From assembly GCA_036269895.1 (NCBI GenBank), contig DATBDN010000069.1, forward strand, positions 1 through 60,577: a stretch of 60,577 nucleotides of DNA, read 5' to 3'. A model generated the notes under the pieces. The model was not told where the DNA came from. It was given only the letters and a program-made list of their open reading frames with translations, and ran no database searches. The position numbers and the translations under genes are program-made. The stretch is from DATBDN01 sp036269895. GTDB lineage: Bacteria > Actinomycetota > Thermoleophilia > Solirubrobacterales > Thermoleophilaceae. Numbering within the stretch: position 1 is the stretch's first letter; each line of letters begins with the position of its first letter. Shown piece after piece: positions 6,597 to 14,739 of this stretch.

Positions 6597-8267
6597 CTGC
6601 ACCTCTTAGCAACACCAACGGCGGAAGCGGAGTATCTGGCGGTCGACGTCGAGACGAACGGCCGGGCCGGTGGCGCCTGTGAGCTGACGGAGGTCGGGGC
6701 CGTGCTGATCGGCGGCGGGGAGTTGCACGAGAGCTGGTCGTCACTCGTGCGCCCGCGGATGCCGCTGCAGCGCGGCATTCAGCGCTTCACCGGCATCACA
6801 CAGGCGATGGCGTCGTCGGCTCCGGAGCCGGAGGAGGTGTTGCCGCGGGTCGCGCAGATGCTCGAAGGGCGCGTGCTCGTTGCGCACAACGCGCAGTTCG
6901 ACCGCCGCGCGCTGCGCCAGGCGTTCGAGCGCATCGGACTGAAGTGGCCGCGCCCGCCGGTCATCTGCACGGTGGCGATGGCGCGGCGCTTCGCGCCACT
7001 GGTGCGCGAGCGCAAGCTGGCGGCGCTCGCGGAGTCGCTTGGCATCGAGGTGCACGAGGTCCATCGCGCCCTGCCGGACGCGACCACGTGCGCGCGCATC
7101 CTGTGTGCGCTCCTGCCGCGCATGTGCGCTGCGGCGCCGACCATCGAGGACGCGGTCGAATACCTGCAGCCGCGCCGGCGCGGCACCGGGGACGCGCTGA
7201 AGCGCGCCGTTGCGAAGGCGGAGCGGCCGGACCTGAGCGCCCTGCCCTCCGACCCCGGCGTCTACATCTTCCGCAACGAGGCGGGCCAGCCGCTCTACGT
7301 TGGCAAGTCCGTTTCGCTGCGCTCGCGCGCGCGGGCGCACTTCTGCGCGCCGTCGGGTTGGACCGACCGCGCAGCGATCGTCGACTACCGGCCGACGAAC
7401 TCGGAGCTCGGTGCGCTTGTGCTGGAGAACCGGCTGATCAAGGAGTGGCGGCCCACCGGCAACAAGGCCTTGAAACGGACGGACCAGTGGGCGTTCGTGC
7501 GCTGCCGCCTGGACATCGAGTACCCGCTGCTGGACGCGGCGGCCGATCCAGCGCCGGGGCATGCGATCAACGTCGGACCGATCAAGGGACTGCGGACGGC
7601 GCAGGACCTGGCCGACCAGCTGACCTCGATGTTCCGCCTGCGGCATTGCGGCCGCCGACTGCACATCCGCGAGCATCCCTCGGCCTATGGGCAGATGGGC
7701 CGCTGCTGCTCGCCGTGCCTGGGTGATCTCGATCCAAACGCGTACCGCCGGCAGATCGAGAAGGCGCTGTCGGTGTTCTGGTCCTCCGACGCGCGCGAGG
7801 CTCTGCTGGCGGAGCTCGACGAGCAGATGCGCGCCGCGGCGCGCTCACAGCTGTACGAGCGAGCGGGCGCCTTGGTGCGCCGGAAGGAGCGGCTCGACCG
7901 CTTGCTGTGGCGCACGGAGGGAATGCTCGAGGCGATGCACGCGCGACCGCGGCTGGTGCTGGCGTCGCACCCGACGAAGGACCTGTGGGACGCGTTCTGG
8001 GTGGTCGGCGGTCGAGTCGTGGATTGGGGCGCGCTGCCGTCCGAGCGCGACGAGGTCGCGGAGCGAACTGCTTCGGCCATGAGGTCGGCGATTCAGTCGT
8101 CGCGGCCAGGCTCAGCCGCCTCGGTTCCCGCGGCGGAGGTCGACGAGGTCCGGATCGTCGCCTCGTGGATGGCCCGGAACGAGCCGCCAACGCTGGAGTT
8201 GGACGATCCGGGCGACGCCGCCGATTGGGCGATCGCATCACCGAGTGGTCACTTAAGCGTGCTATAG
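6597..8267 (+). CDS. DEDDh exonuclease fused to GIY-YIG/UvrC-like nuclease
   Basis: An N-terminal DnaQ-type 3'-5' exonuclease: Exo I DVETNG near residue 17, Exo II HNAQFDRRALRQAF, and Exo III with H-R-A-L-P-D. It is followed by a GIY-YIG nuclease (GVYIFRNEAGQPLYVGKSV...RARAHF, with ENRLIKEWRP) and a UvrC-like region with a CSPCLG cysteine pair. The layout matches the actinobacterial DEDD-UvrC homologues and E. coli Cho plus an exonuclease. The first canonical start (GTG 6702) would delete Exo I. The in-frame region from the SDR stop to DVETNG has no ATG, GTG or TTG, and CTG 6597 is the best candidate. Polymerase IV follows, suggesting a DNA-damage role. Confidence 0.88.
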   Translation: MHLLATPTAEAEYLAVDVETNGRAGGACELTEVGAVLIGGGELHESWSSLVRPRMPLQRGIQRFTGITQAMASSAPEPEEVLPRVAQMLEGRVLVAHNAQFDRRALRQAFERIGLKWPRPPVICTVAMARRFAPLVRERKLAALAESLGIEVHEVHRALPDATTCARILCALLPRMCAAAPTIEDAVEYLQPRRRGTGDALKRAVAKAERPDLSALPSDPGVYIFRNEAGQPLYVGKSVSLRSRARAHFCAPSGWTDRAAIVDYRPTNSELGALVLENRLIKEWRPTGNKALKRTDQWAFVRCRLDIEYPLLDAAADPAPGHAINVGPIKGLRTAQDLADQLTSMFRLRHCGRRLHIREHPSAYGQMGRCCSPCLGDLDPNAYRRQIEKALSVFWSSDAREALLAELDEQMRAAARSQLYERAGALVRRKERLDRLLWRTEGMLEAMHARPRLVLASHPTKDLWDAFWVVGGRVVDWGALPSERDEVAERTASAMRSAIQSSRPGSAASVPAAEVDEVRIVASWMARNEPPTLELDDPGDAADWAIASPSGHLSVL

Positions 8268-8288
8268 GCCCCTTAAGTGACCACTCGG
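8241..8288. repeat. Perfect 17-bp inverted repeat at the exonuclease gene end
   Basis: The arms CCGAGTGGTCACTTAAG (8241-8257) and its exact reverse complement (8272-8288) flank a 14-nt loop that contains the TAG stop (8265-8267). The last seven codons of the nuclease lie in the left arm. No T-run follows, so it is either an atypical terminator or a mobile/REP-like palindrome. It shares CTTAAGCGT with 2383-2431. Confidence 0.75.
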
Positions 8289-8411
8289 CGTGTTCAGAGC
8301 GCGTCGCAAGAATCACGACCGCGGCAGTCCGTCTACCCCGGCGAGCGCCAAGGCCTTGTTCGAGCGCGCCTCGGCACGGATGTCGCTTGCGCCCGCGTCC
8401 GGACGCCCGAG

Positions 8412-8417
8412 CAAAAT
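8412..8417 (+). promoter_or_regulatory. Probable leaderless -10 for dinB
   Basis: CAAAAT followed by 6 nt and ATG 8424, with no Shine-Dalgarno sequence. I looked for a TCGAAC/GTTCGA-type SOS box in 8289-8423 and found no palindromic match. Confidence 0.45.
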
Positions 8418-8423
8418 CAGACC

Positions 8424-9512
8424 ATGCCTATCACGAGCGAACGGCCTAGCTGCATCGCTCATGTCGACATGGATGCTTTCTACGTCGCCGTTGAGCTGCA
8501 GCGGCGACCTGAGCTTCGGGGTCTTCCGGTCGTCGTCGCCGGCACTGGCCCTCGTGCTGTTGTCACGACGGCCTCGTACGAGGCGCGCAAGTTCGGCGTC
8601 TTCTCGGCAACCCCCGCCGAGCGGGCGCGGCGGCTGTGCCCGGATGCCGTCTTCCTTCCGCCGGACTTCGAGCTCTACCGCGCGCGCTCCCGCGATGTCT
8701 TCGCGGTCCTCAACGAGCACGTGGAGCGCGTCGAGGGTGCCAGCCTCGACGAGGCTTACCTCGACCTCACCGGCATCGAGCGGCCGAAGGCCGCGGCGCG
8801 CCGCATCAAGGACGCCGTCAAGCAGCGCACCGGCCTGACCTGCTCGATTGGCATCGGGCCGAGCAAGCTCGTCGCCAAGGTCGCGTCGGACGCGGAGAAG
8901 CCCGACGGCTTCGTCGTCTTGACGCAAGCCGCAGCGCGCGAGCGCTTCAAGGACGCGTCGCCCGGCCTGATCCCCGGCATCGGCCCCCGCACCACCGAGA
9001 AGCTGCGCCGCGGCGGCGTGACCACGCTCGACCAGCTCCGGCGCGTCCCGGTTCAGCAGCTGATCGACGCCTTCGGGCCCGGCACCGGCCCGTACCTGCT
9101 CCGGCTCGCGAACTTCGACGACGACCGCGATGTGACCCCAACTCGCCTGGCCAAGTCAGAGTCCCGTGAGACCACCTTCGACACCGACATCCGCGACCAG
9201 GCTGAGCTCGAGCGCATCCTCACCGACCTCTCAGTGCAGCTCTGCGAGCGGCTCGTCAAGCAGGACCAGTGCGGCCGCAACATCGGCATCAAGGTCCGGC
9301 TGGACGACTTCTCCACCTACACGCGCGCCACGACGATCGCGGAGCCGACCAACGACGTCGAGATCGTCACGCCGATCGCCGTCGAACTGCTGCGGGCGTT
9401 TGCGGCGCCGCGCCCTGTCCGCCTGCTCGGCGTTCGCGTTGCCGGACTGGACGAAGCGGCCGCCAAGGCGGCGCCCGCTGACAACTCACCGCAGCTCGCC
9501 TTGCCTCTCTGA
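8424..9512 (+). CDS. dinB: DNA polymerase IV (Y-family)
   Basis: A 362-residue lesion-bypass polymerase. It has HVDMDAFYVAVE (catalytic Asp and steric-gate region), ASLDEAYLDLT (catalytic Asp-Glu), the HhH thumb LIPGIGPRTTEKLRRGGV, the little-finger domain, and a C-terminal QLALPL that matches a beta-clamp-binding peptide. I start at ATG 8424 (MPITSERPSCIAHVDMDAF); the frame is open upstream, but those codons are non-conserved and partly lie in the palindromic repeat. A CAAAAT hexamer precedes the ATG by 6 nt. It lies downstream of the exonuclease/GIY-YIG fusion. Confidence 0.97.
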   Translation: MPITSERPSCIAHVDMDAFYVAVELQRRPELRGLPVVVAGTGPRAVVTTASYEARKFGVFSATPAERARRLCPDAVFLPPDFELYRARSRDVFAVLNEHVERVEGASLDEAYLDLTGIERPKAAARRIKDAVKQRTGLTCSIGIGPSKLVAKVASDAEKPDGFVVLTQAAARERFKDASPGLIPGIGPRTTEKLRRGGVTTLDQLRRVPVQQLIDAFGPGTGPYLLRLANFDDDRDVTPTRLAKSESRETTFDTDIRDQAELERILTDLSVQLCERLVKQDQCGRNIGIKVRLDDFSTYTRATTIAEPTNDVEIVTPIAVELLRAFAAPRPVRLLGVRVAGLDEAAAKAAPADNSPQLALPL

Positions 9513-9535
9513 CGCGAACCGGGTACGAATCCGGC

Positions 9536-11008
9536 ATGGCGAACGACCGGCTCAGCGCACTCGATTCTTCGTTCCTTCACCTCGAGGACAACCAGCCCTC
9601 GCACATGCATGTGGCCTCGGTCACGATCTTCGACGGCGAAGCGCCTGACTACAACGAGTTCGTGGACGGCATCGCCGGCCGCCTCAACCAGGTGCCGCGC
9701 TACCGCCAGAAGCTCGGCTTCGTCCCCCTCAGCCAGGGCCGTCCCGTCTGGGTCGACGACCCGACCTTCAACATCTGTTACCACGTGCGCGCCACCGCTC
9801 TGCCGCCGCCGGGCGGTGAGGAGCAGCTACGCGTCCTGGCCGGCCGCGTCTTCTCACAGCGACTCGATCGCGACAAGCCGCTCTGGGAGGTCTGGCTGGT
9901 CGAGGGCCTCGAAGGCAACCGCTTCGCGCTGCTCTCCAAGACGCACCACTCGCTGGTCGACGGCGTCTCCGGCGCCGACCTGATGACCGTCCTGTTCGAC
10001 CTGACGCCGGAGCCCACGGTGCCCCCCGAGTCTCCCGAGAAGTGGCAGCCGCGCCCGGTCCCGTCGGGGCCCCAGTTGCTCGCCGAGGCGCTGCTCGAGC
10101 GCGGAACGGAACCGCGCGAGATCGTCCGCACCGTCCGCCACGCCTTCCGCGGTCCGCGCGAGTTCGCCCGCAACACCCTGGAAGCGGCGGGCGGCCTGAG
10201 CGCGCTTGCACGCGGCACGCTGCGCCCCGCGCCCGCGTCCCCCTACAACGGTCCCATCGGCCCGCACCGCCGCTTCACCTGGGTGCGCGTGCGCCTGGGC
10301 GACGTCAAGGCGATCAAGAACTCGCTCGGCGGGACCGTGAACGACGTCGTGCTCGCCACCGTCACCGGCGCCCTGCGGCGCCATCTGCACTCCCGCGGTG
10401 TGAGTACCGAGGACCTGACCTTGCGGGCCATGGTGCCGGTTTCGGTGCGCTCGGACCCCGAGAAGGGCGCACTCGGCAACCGCGTCGCGGCGATGATGGC
10501 CCCGCTGCCCGTCTGGTGCGAGAACCCGAACGTGCGCCTCGACGTGGTGCGCGACTCGATGCGCAACCTGAAGTCCTCGGGCCAGGCGGTCGGCGCCGAG
10601 GTGCTGACCCGGATCGGCGGATTCGCGCCGCCCACGATCATGGCCCAGGCCACGCGCATCGGCGCCCGCCAGCGCGCCTTCAACCTCGTCGTCACCAACG
10701 TGCCGGGCCCGCAGTTCCCGCTGTACGTTCAGGGGAGCGAGATGCTGGACGTCTTCCCGATGGTGCCGCTGGCGATGAATCAGCGCCTCGGGATCGCACT
10801 GATGAGCTACAACGGCGCGATCAACTTCGGCCTGATCGGCGACTACGACACCATGCCCGACCTGGAAGACGTCGCGGGGCATTTGGGGGAATCGCTACAG
10901 GAACTGGCCGACGCTGCCGACGTTACCCTCTCGGACGTAGGAATCGGCCCAGCAGCGACAACGCCACGGAAGACGCATGCGCTCGAAGGTCAAGGAAGCA
11001 GCCCGTGA
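9536..11008 (+). CDS. WS/DGAT wax ester synthase / diacylglycerol O-acyltransferase
   Basis: A 490-residue bifunctional acyltransferase that makes triacylglycerol or wax esters from acyl-CoA. The active-site motif HHxxxDG is present as THHSLVDGVSG. PLWEVWLVEGL, GGTVNDVVLATVTGALRRHL and VTNVPGPQFPLYV match the PLW, ND and N-V-P-G-P motifs of the family. The start MANDRLSALDSSFLHLE is the family N-terminus. TACGAA lies 6 nt before the ATG. The gene overlaps the YbaK gene by 32 nt. Confidence 0.95.
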   Translation: MANDRLSALDSSFLHLEDNQPSHMHVASVTIFDGEAPDYNEFVDGIAGRLNQVPRYRQKLGFVPLSQGRPVWVDDPTFNICYHVRATALPPPGGEEQLRVLAGRVFSQRLDRDKPLWEVWLVEGLEGNRFALLSKTHHSLVDGVSGADLMTVLFDLTPEPTVPPESPEKWQPRPVPSGPQLLAEALLERGTEPREIVRTVRHAFRGPREFARNTLEAAGGLSALARGTLRPAPASPYNGPIGPHRRFTWVRVRLGDVKAIKNSLGGTVNDVVLATVTGALRRHLHSRGVSTEDLTLRAMVPVSVRSDPEKGALGNRVAAMMAPLPVWCENPNVRLDVVRDSMRNLKSSGQAVGAEVLTRIGGFAPPTIMAQATRIGARQRAFNLVVTNVPGPQFPLYVQGSEMLDVFPMVPLAMNQRLGIALMSYNGAINFGLIGDYDTMPDLEDVAGHLGESLQELADAADVTLSDVGIGPAATTPRKTHALEGQGSSP

Positions 11009-11429
11009 GCTTGGGCTGGACATAGAGCTGAGGACGCTGGGCGACTCGACCGCCACGGTCGCGGACGCTGCAGCCGCGATCGACTGCGAGCCGGGTCAGA
11101 TCGCGAAGTCGATCGTCTTCGTGATGGACGGCGAGCCAGTTGTAGTCGTCGCCTCCGGCCGGCACCGGATCGACCCCGACAAGGTCTGCCTGGCTCTTGA
11201 CTGCGCCGAGGGTCGCCAGGCCACGCCCGAAGAGGTCCGCGCCGCGACCGGCTTCCCGATCGGGGGCGTGCCGCCGATCGGGCACGGTCTGCCCGTGGTC
11301 TTCGACACCGCCTTGCTCGATTACGAGCTGATCTACGCGGCAGGCGGCGACCCGAACACACTGTTCGAGGTCGCGCCGCGCGACCTGGCGGGCTCCGTGC
11401 ACGCGCTGGTCGCCCCTGTCGGCGAATGA
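10977..11429 (+). CDS. YbaK/EbsC-type aminoacyl-tRNA editing domain protein
   Basis: 150 residues forming one YbaK/ProX-like domain: SKVKEAARELGLDIEL at the N-terminus, GQIAKSIVFV (conserved lysine of the editing pocket), HRIDPDKVC, and GFPIGGVPPIGHG (the G-G-x-P-P-x-G-H loop). Such proteins hydrolyse mischarged tRNAs, commonly Cys-tRNA(Pro) or Ala-tRNA(Pro). The start lies inside the preceding acyltransferase gene. Its stop overlaps the next start (ATGA), so translation is coupled. Confidence 0.92.
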   Translation: MRSKVKEAARELGLDIELRTLGDSTATVADAAAAIDCEPGQIAKSIVFVMDGEPVVVVASGRHRIDPDKVCLALDCAEGRQATPEEVRAATGFPIGGVPPIGHGLPVVFDTALLDYELIYAAGGDPNTLFEVAPRDLAGSVHALVAPVGE

Positions 11430-11839
11430 GGTCCGTTGCAACCTGGCTCGTCGCGATCCTGATAGCGCTCGCGGCGGTGGTCGGGCTGATCGCGTTCCTG
11501 AACTCGCGTGACCAGGGCGGCGTGAACCAGAGCACAGCGGCCGCGGCCGGGCCCGGCGAGATCTATCGCGGCCAGCCGGTTCTCCCGCCCGCTCTTCAGG
11601 CGGCGGTGAACCGCGGCAACGTGGTCATCCTCTACCGTGACGCGCAGCCGCCGTCAGGCACGGCCAGGCTCCTGCCGCCGGGGGGCAGGGCGCTCCTCAC
11701 GGCCGGTCAGGCAGTGGTCCTCCACCGCGACCCGACTCTCAAGGCTCCGCTCGTGGCGCTGTCCGCCAGGAAGTTCGAGCAAACCGACACGCCGCAGCAG
11801 CTACAGCCGTTCGTCGACTACTGGCTCGGCGGACGCTGA
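11426..11839 (+). CDS. Membrane-anchored extracytoplasmic protein of unknown function
   Basis: 137 residues with an N-terminal signal anchor (TWLVAILIALAAVVGLIAFL) and a small exported domain ending PFVDYWLGGR. The order of short strands (GNVVILYRDAQPP, then QAVVLHRDPTL, then the Phe-rich end) is loosely reminiscent of DUF3105-type proteins, but I would not assign that family. It overlaps the YbaK gene by 4 nt and the 3' end of the convergent histidine kinase gene by 39 bp. Confidence 0.7.
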   Translation: MRSVATWLVAILIALAAVVGLIAFLNSRDQGGVNQSTAAAAGPGEIYRGQPVLPPALQAAVNRGNVVILYRDAQPPSGTARLLPPGGRALLTAGQAVVLHRDPTLKAPLVALSARKFEQTDTPQQLQPFVDYWLGGR

Positions 11840-13282
11840 CGCCGTCGCGGCCGTATCGACGACGTGGAACCACATGATCACCATCGGCTCCTCGTCGGTG
11901 AGCCGCCAGCCGGGCTCGCCCAGCAGCACCGCCAGCTCGTGGCGCGAGCCGTCGTAGAAGGCGCGATGGCTGGCGCGCCACTCCTCGACGTTCGCCGCTC
12001 CTGACGCCTCGGCGGCGACGATGTCCGTGCCGACGCCGCCGAATGGCAGCAGCGCAACACGCTCCACCTCGACGCAGCACCACTGGCGGCCGGTGTAGTC
12101 GCGCACCGGCAGCAGCTGACCGATCCGCGGCACGCCGCCCTCGAGCGCCCACTCGCGCTCCAGCGACACGCTGGCCGTCTTGGCGCCCATCAGGATCTGG
12201 CGGATCGCGCGCTCGCCGTCGCCCTCGTCGCCCTGGAAGCCGAATTCAAGGAACGGCTCACGCTCGGTGCGCCAGCGGTTCATCGGCACCGTGACCGTCA
12301 AACGGGTCCCGCCGCCCCGCGGGCTCTCGACTTCCAGCGTGCCGCCGACGGCAGCCACGCGGTCGGCCAGCCCTTGCAGGCCGCCCTCGGCGTCGAGGTG
12401 CGCGCCGCCGCCACCGTCGTCGGCGATCTCGCCCACCAGGGCGCCGCCGCGAAAGCCGATGTCGACCGTCATGCGCGACGCGTCAGCGTGCTTGATCGCG
12501 TTCGTGATCGCCTCCGAGACGAGGAAGTAGAGCGTGGCCTCGATCGGGTCGGGCAGGCGCCGGTCGGGCAGGCCGCCGACCTCCACCGGGATCGGCGAGC
12601 GCGACGCCAGCGCGTTCAGCGCGCCCGCGAGCCCGTGCTGGTGGAGCCCCGCCGGCGCCAGGCCACGGGCCATGTCGCGTAGTTCCTGTCCGATCGCGCG
12701 CATCTCGCTGCGCGCAGCGTCGAGCATCGTGCACGCCTTGTCGGGGTCGTCGCGCAGCACTCGGCGCGCGATGTCCAGCCGCTGGCCCAGCACCACCAGC
12801 CGCTGCTGGGCACCGTCGTGCAGCTCGCGCCCCAGCCGTCGTCGCTCCGAGTCGGCGCGCTCGACCATCCGCGCGCCGGACGTCGCGACCTCCGCCTCGC
12901 GCGCCCGCAGCGCCTGCTCGGCGTGCAGCCGCTCCAGCTCGGCGGCCGCGCGCGCCGCGAAGATCCTGATCGTCTCGCGGTCCTCGTCGCTCGGGTCGAT
13001 CGGCACGTCGCCCTCGAGGGCAATCAGGCCGATGATCTCGCCAACGGCTCCGCCAAGCGGCACCACGAAGCCGCTCGCGTCCCCCGGCGACGTCTGCGAA
13101 CCCTCGGGCGGAGCCTTGCCCCAGGCGACGACAACCGTGAACTTGCCGCTGTCGGCCTCGGCCAGATATGCCGAGTGCGCATCGTACGCATCCGCCAGAT
13201 GACGCAGCAGCGCACGCAGGAATGCCGTGCCCACCACGCCAGACGTGGCCGAGGCCAGCTTCTCGAGCAGCGGTGACGGCAT
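11801..13282 (-). CDS. GAF/HisKA_3 histidine kinase with C-terminal ASCH domain
   Basis: 493 residues. Residues about 5-125 form a GAF-like sensor. The HisKA_3 box RRRLGRELHDGAQQRLV has its phospho-accepting His near 155, and the NarL-type HATPase has EAITNAIKHAD and GLQGLADRV with a glycine-rich lid. The kinase ends in LTVTVPM. About residues 342-493 then form an ASCH domain: EPFLEFGF, GAKTASVSLEREW, GQLLPVRDYTGR, WRASHRAFYDG, and a last strand MVIMWFHVV. The frame is continuous across the junction near 12260. I start at ATG 13282, preceded by TACGGT-N7 and GGGAGA. No response regulator is adjacent. It is divergent from amtB. Confidence 0.85.
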   Translation of the reverse strand: MPSPLLEKLASATSGVVGTAFLRALLRHLADAYDAHSAYLAEADSGKFTVVVAWGKAPPEGSQTSPGDASGFVVPLGGAVGEIIGLIALEGDVPIDPSDEDRETIRIFAARAAAELERLHAEQALRAREAEVATSGARMVERADSERRRLGRELHDGAQQRLVVLGQRLDIARRVLRDDPDKACTMLDAARSEMRAIGQELRDMARGLAPAGLHQHGLAGALNALASRSPIPVEVGGLPDRRLPDPIEATLYFLVSEAITNAIKHADASRMTVDIGFRGGALVGEIADDGGGGAHLDAEGGLQGLADRVAAVGGTLEVESPRGGGTRLTVTVPMNRWRTEREPFLEFGFQGDEGDGERAIRQILMGAKTASVSLEREWALEGGVPRIGQLLPVRDYTGRQWCCVEVERVALLPFGGVGTDIVAAEASGAANVEEWRASHRAFYDGSRHELAVLLGEPGWRLTDEEPMVIMWFHVVDTAATASASAEPVVDERL

Positions 13283-13289
13283 TTCTCCC

Positions 13290-13295
13290 ACCGTA
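13290..13295 (-). promoter_or_regulatory. Probable -10 of the histidine kinase-ASCH gene
   Basis: TACGGT on the minus strand lies 7 nt before ATG 13282. It supports this start over GTG 13354, which would lie upstream of the promoter. Confidence 0.45.
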
Positions 13296-13353
13296 CAAAG
13301 CGGCGCGACCGAATCCTGTACGGCGGGCGAATGACTTCGCGGAGATCCGCTCA

Positions 13354-13359
13354 CAGACT
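13354..13359 (+). promoter_or_regulatory. Leaderless -10 of the amt-glnK-glnA operon
   Basis: CAGACT ends exactly 6 nt before ATG 13366. ATGACT at 13331-13336 could serve as -35 with a 17-nt spacer. No Shine-Dalgarno sequence is present. Confidence 0.5.
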
Positions 13360-13365
13360 CGCGCC

Positions 13366-14739
13366 ATGCTCGCTGTAACCACGCTCAACGACGTCATCTC
13401 CGCGGTCGACACGACCTGGGTCATCGTCGCCGGAGTGCTCGTCCTGTTCATGCAGGCGGGCTTCATGCTCCTCGAGATCGGCTTCTCCCGGCAGAAGAAC
13501 GTCGGCACCGTGGTGCCGAAGATCCTGGCCAACCTCTCGATCTGCGCGATCTGTTACTGGGCGGTCGGATTTGCGCTTGCCTTCGGGGGCGCCGGCTGGT
13601 TCGCGGGCACCCACGGCACGTTCCTCAACACGACCAACGGGGACCTCTTCCCGGCGATGTCGTTCTCCACGGCAACCGTCTCGTCGAAGTGGTTCTTCCA
13701 GTTCGTCTTCTGCGCCACGTCGCTCGCAATCGTGTGGGGCACCACCCTCGAGCGGATCAAGTTCGGCGTCTATCTGATCTACGCCGTCGTCTTCTCGACG
13801 GTGATCTACCCGATCGTGTCGCACTGGATCTTCGGCGGTGGCTGGCTCGCGGCGAACTTCGGAATGCAGGACTTCGCCGGCTCGACCGTGGTCCACCTGA
13901 TCGGCGCGACCGGCGCCCTTGCGGTGCTGCTGCTGCTCGGTCCACGCCAGGGCAAGTACGGCCGCGACGGGAAGCCGAACGTCATCCCGGGCCACTCGAT
14001 GCCGTTCGTGGGCCTGTCGGTGGCGATCCTCTGGCTCGGCTGGCAGGGCTTCAATGCGGGCTCGACGCTGGGAGCGATCGGCGGCCGCTTCGCCGACGTC
14101 CTCGTGGTCACCAACCTCGCCGCGGCCGCCGGCGTGCTCGGCGCGGTCGGGACGATCTACCTGGTCACGCGGACATTCGACATCGGCATGTCGGCGAACG
14201 GCGCAATCGCCGGCCTCGTCGCCATCACCGCCCCGTCCGGCTACGTCAATTTCTGGGCGGCGCCGATCATCGGGCTGGTGGCGGGGATCATCGTGGTCTT
14301 CTCGGTCATCCTGATCGACCGCAAGCTCGACGATCCGGTGGGGGCGCTGTCGGCGCACGGTGTGGCAGGCATCTGGGGCACGCTGTCGTGCGGCATCTTC
14401 ACCGCGCCGGCGCTGGCGAAGCTGAATGGCATCGGCGACGGTGGCCTCTGGTACACGGGCTCGTTCCACCAGCTGCTCGTCCAGGGGCTCGGCGTCGCCG
14501 CGGCGTTCACCTCGGTGTTCGTGGTGTCGTTCGTCGTCTTCTTCGTGATCAAGGCGACCTACGGCCTGCGTGTGAAGCCGGACGAGGAGCGCTACGGCCT
14601 GGACATCGTCGAGCACGGCATGTGGGGCTACCCCGAGCAGTTCATGCCGGTGCCGGGCTCCGAGTACCACCCACCGGCCGCACCGGCCCAGCGACCGCGA
14701 CCGCGCCCTGTTCCCGTCGGCGTCGGATCGGAGGCATAG
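13366..14739 (+). CDS. amtB: Ammonium transporter
   Basis: A 457-residue Amt/Rh channel. It includes WVIVAGVLVLFMQAGFMLLE, the pore histidines in STVVHLIGATGAL and GALSAHGVAGIWG, the signature-like region around LWLGWQGFNAGS, and the cytoplasmic tail YGLDIVEHGMWGYPE. A Pro-rich C-terminal extension follows. It is the first gene of a five-gene operon and directly abuts the PII gene, which is the usual amt-PII pairing in which PII plugs the channel when nitrogen is plentiful. Confidence 0.97.
   Translation: MLAVTTLNDVISAVDTTWVIVAGVLVLFMQAGFMLLEIGFSRQKNVGTVVPKILANLSICAICYWAVGFALAFGGAGWFAGTHGTFLNTTNGDLFPAMSFSTATVSSKWFFQFVFCATSLAIVWGTTLERIKFGVYLIYAVVFSTVIYPIVSHWIFGGGWLAANFGMQDFAGSTVVHLIGATGALAVLLLLGPRQGKYGRDGKPNVIPGHSMPFVGLSVAILWLGWQGFNAGSTLGAIGGRFADVLVVTNLAAAAGVLGAVGTIYLVTRTFDIGMSANGAIAGLVAITAPSGYVNFWAAPIIGLVAGIIVVFSVILIDRKLDDPVGALSAHGVAGIWGTLSCGIFTAPALAKLNGIGDGGLWYTGSFHQLLVQGLGVAAAFTSVFVVSFVVFFVIKATYGLRVKPDEERYGLDIVEHGMWGYPEQFMPVPGSEYHPPAAPAQRPRPRPVPVGVGSEA

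Noticed and set aside
8289..8423. Searched for a LexA/SOS box in front of dinB because of GTTCGAGC at about 8358.
   Set aside because: There is no inverted partner half-site, so it is not a TCGAAC-N4-GTTCGA-type operator.
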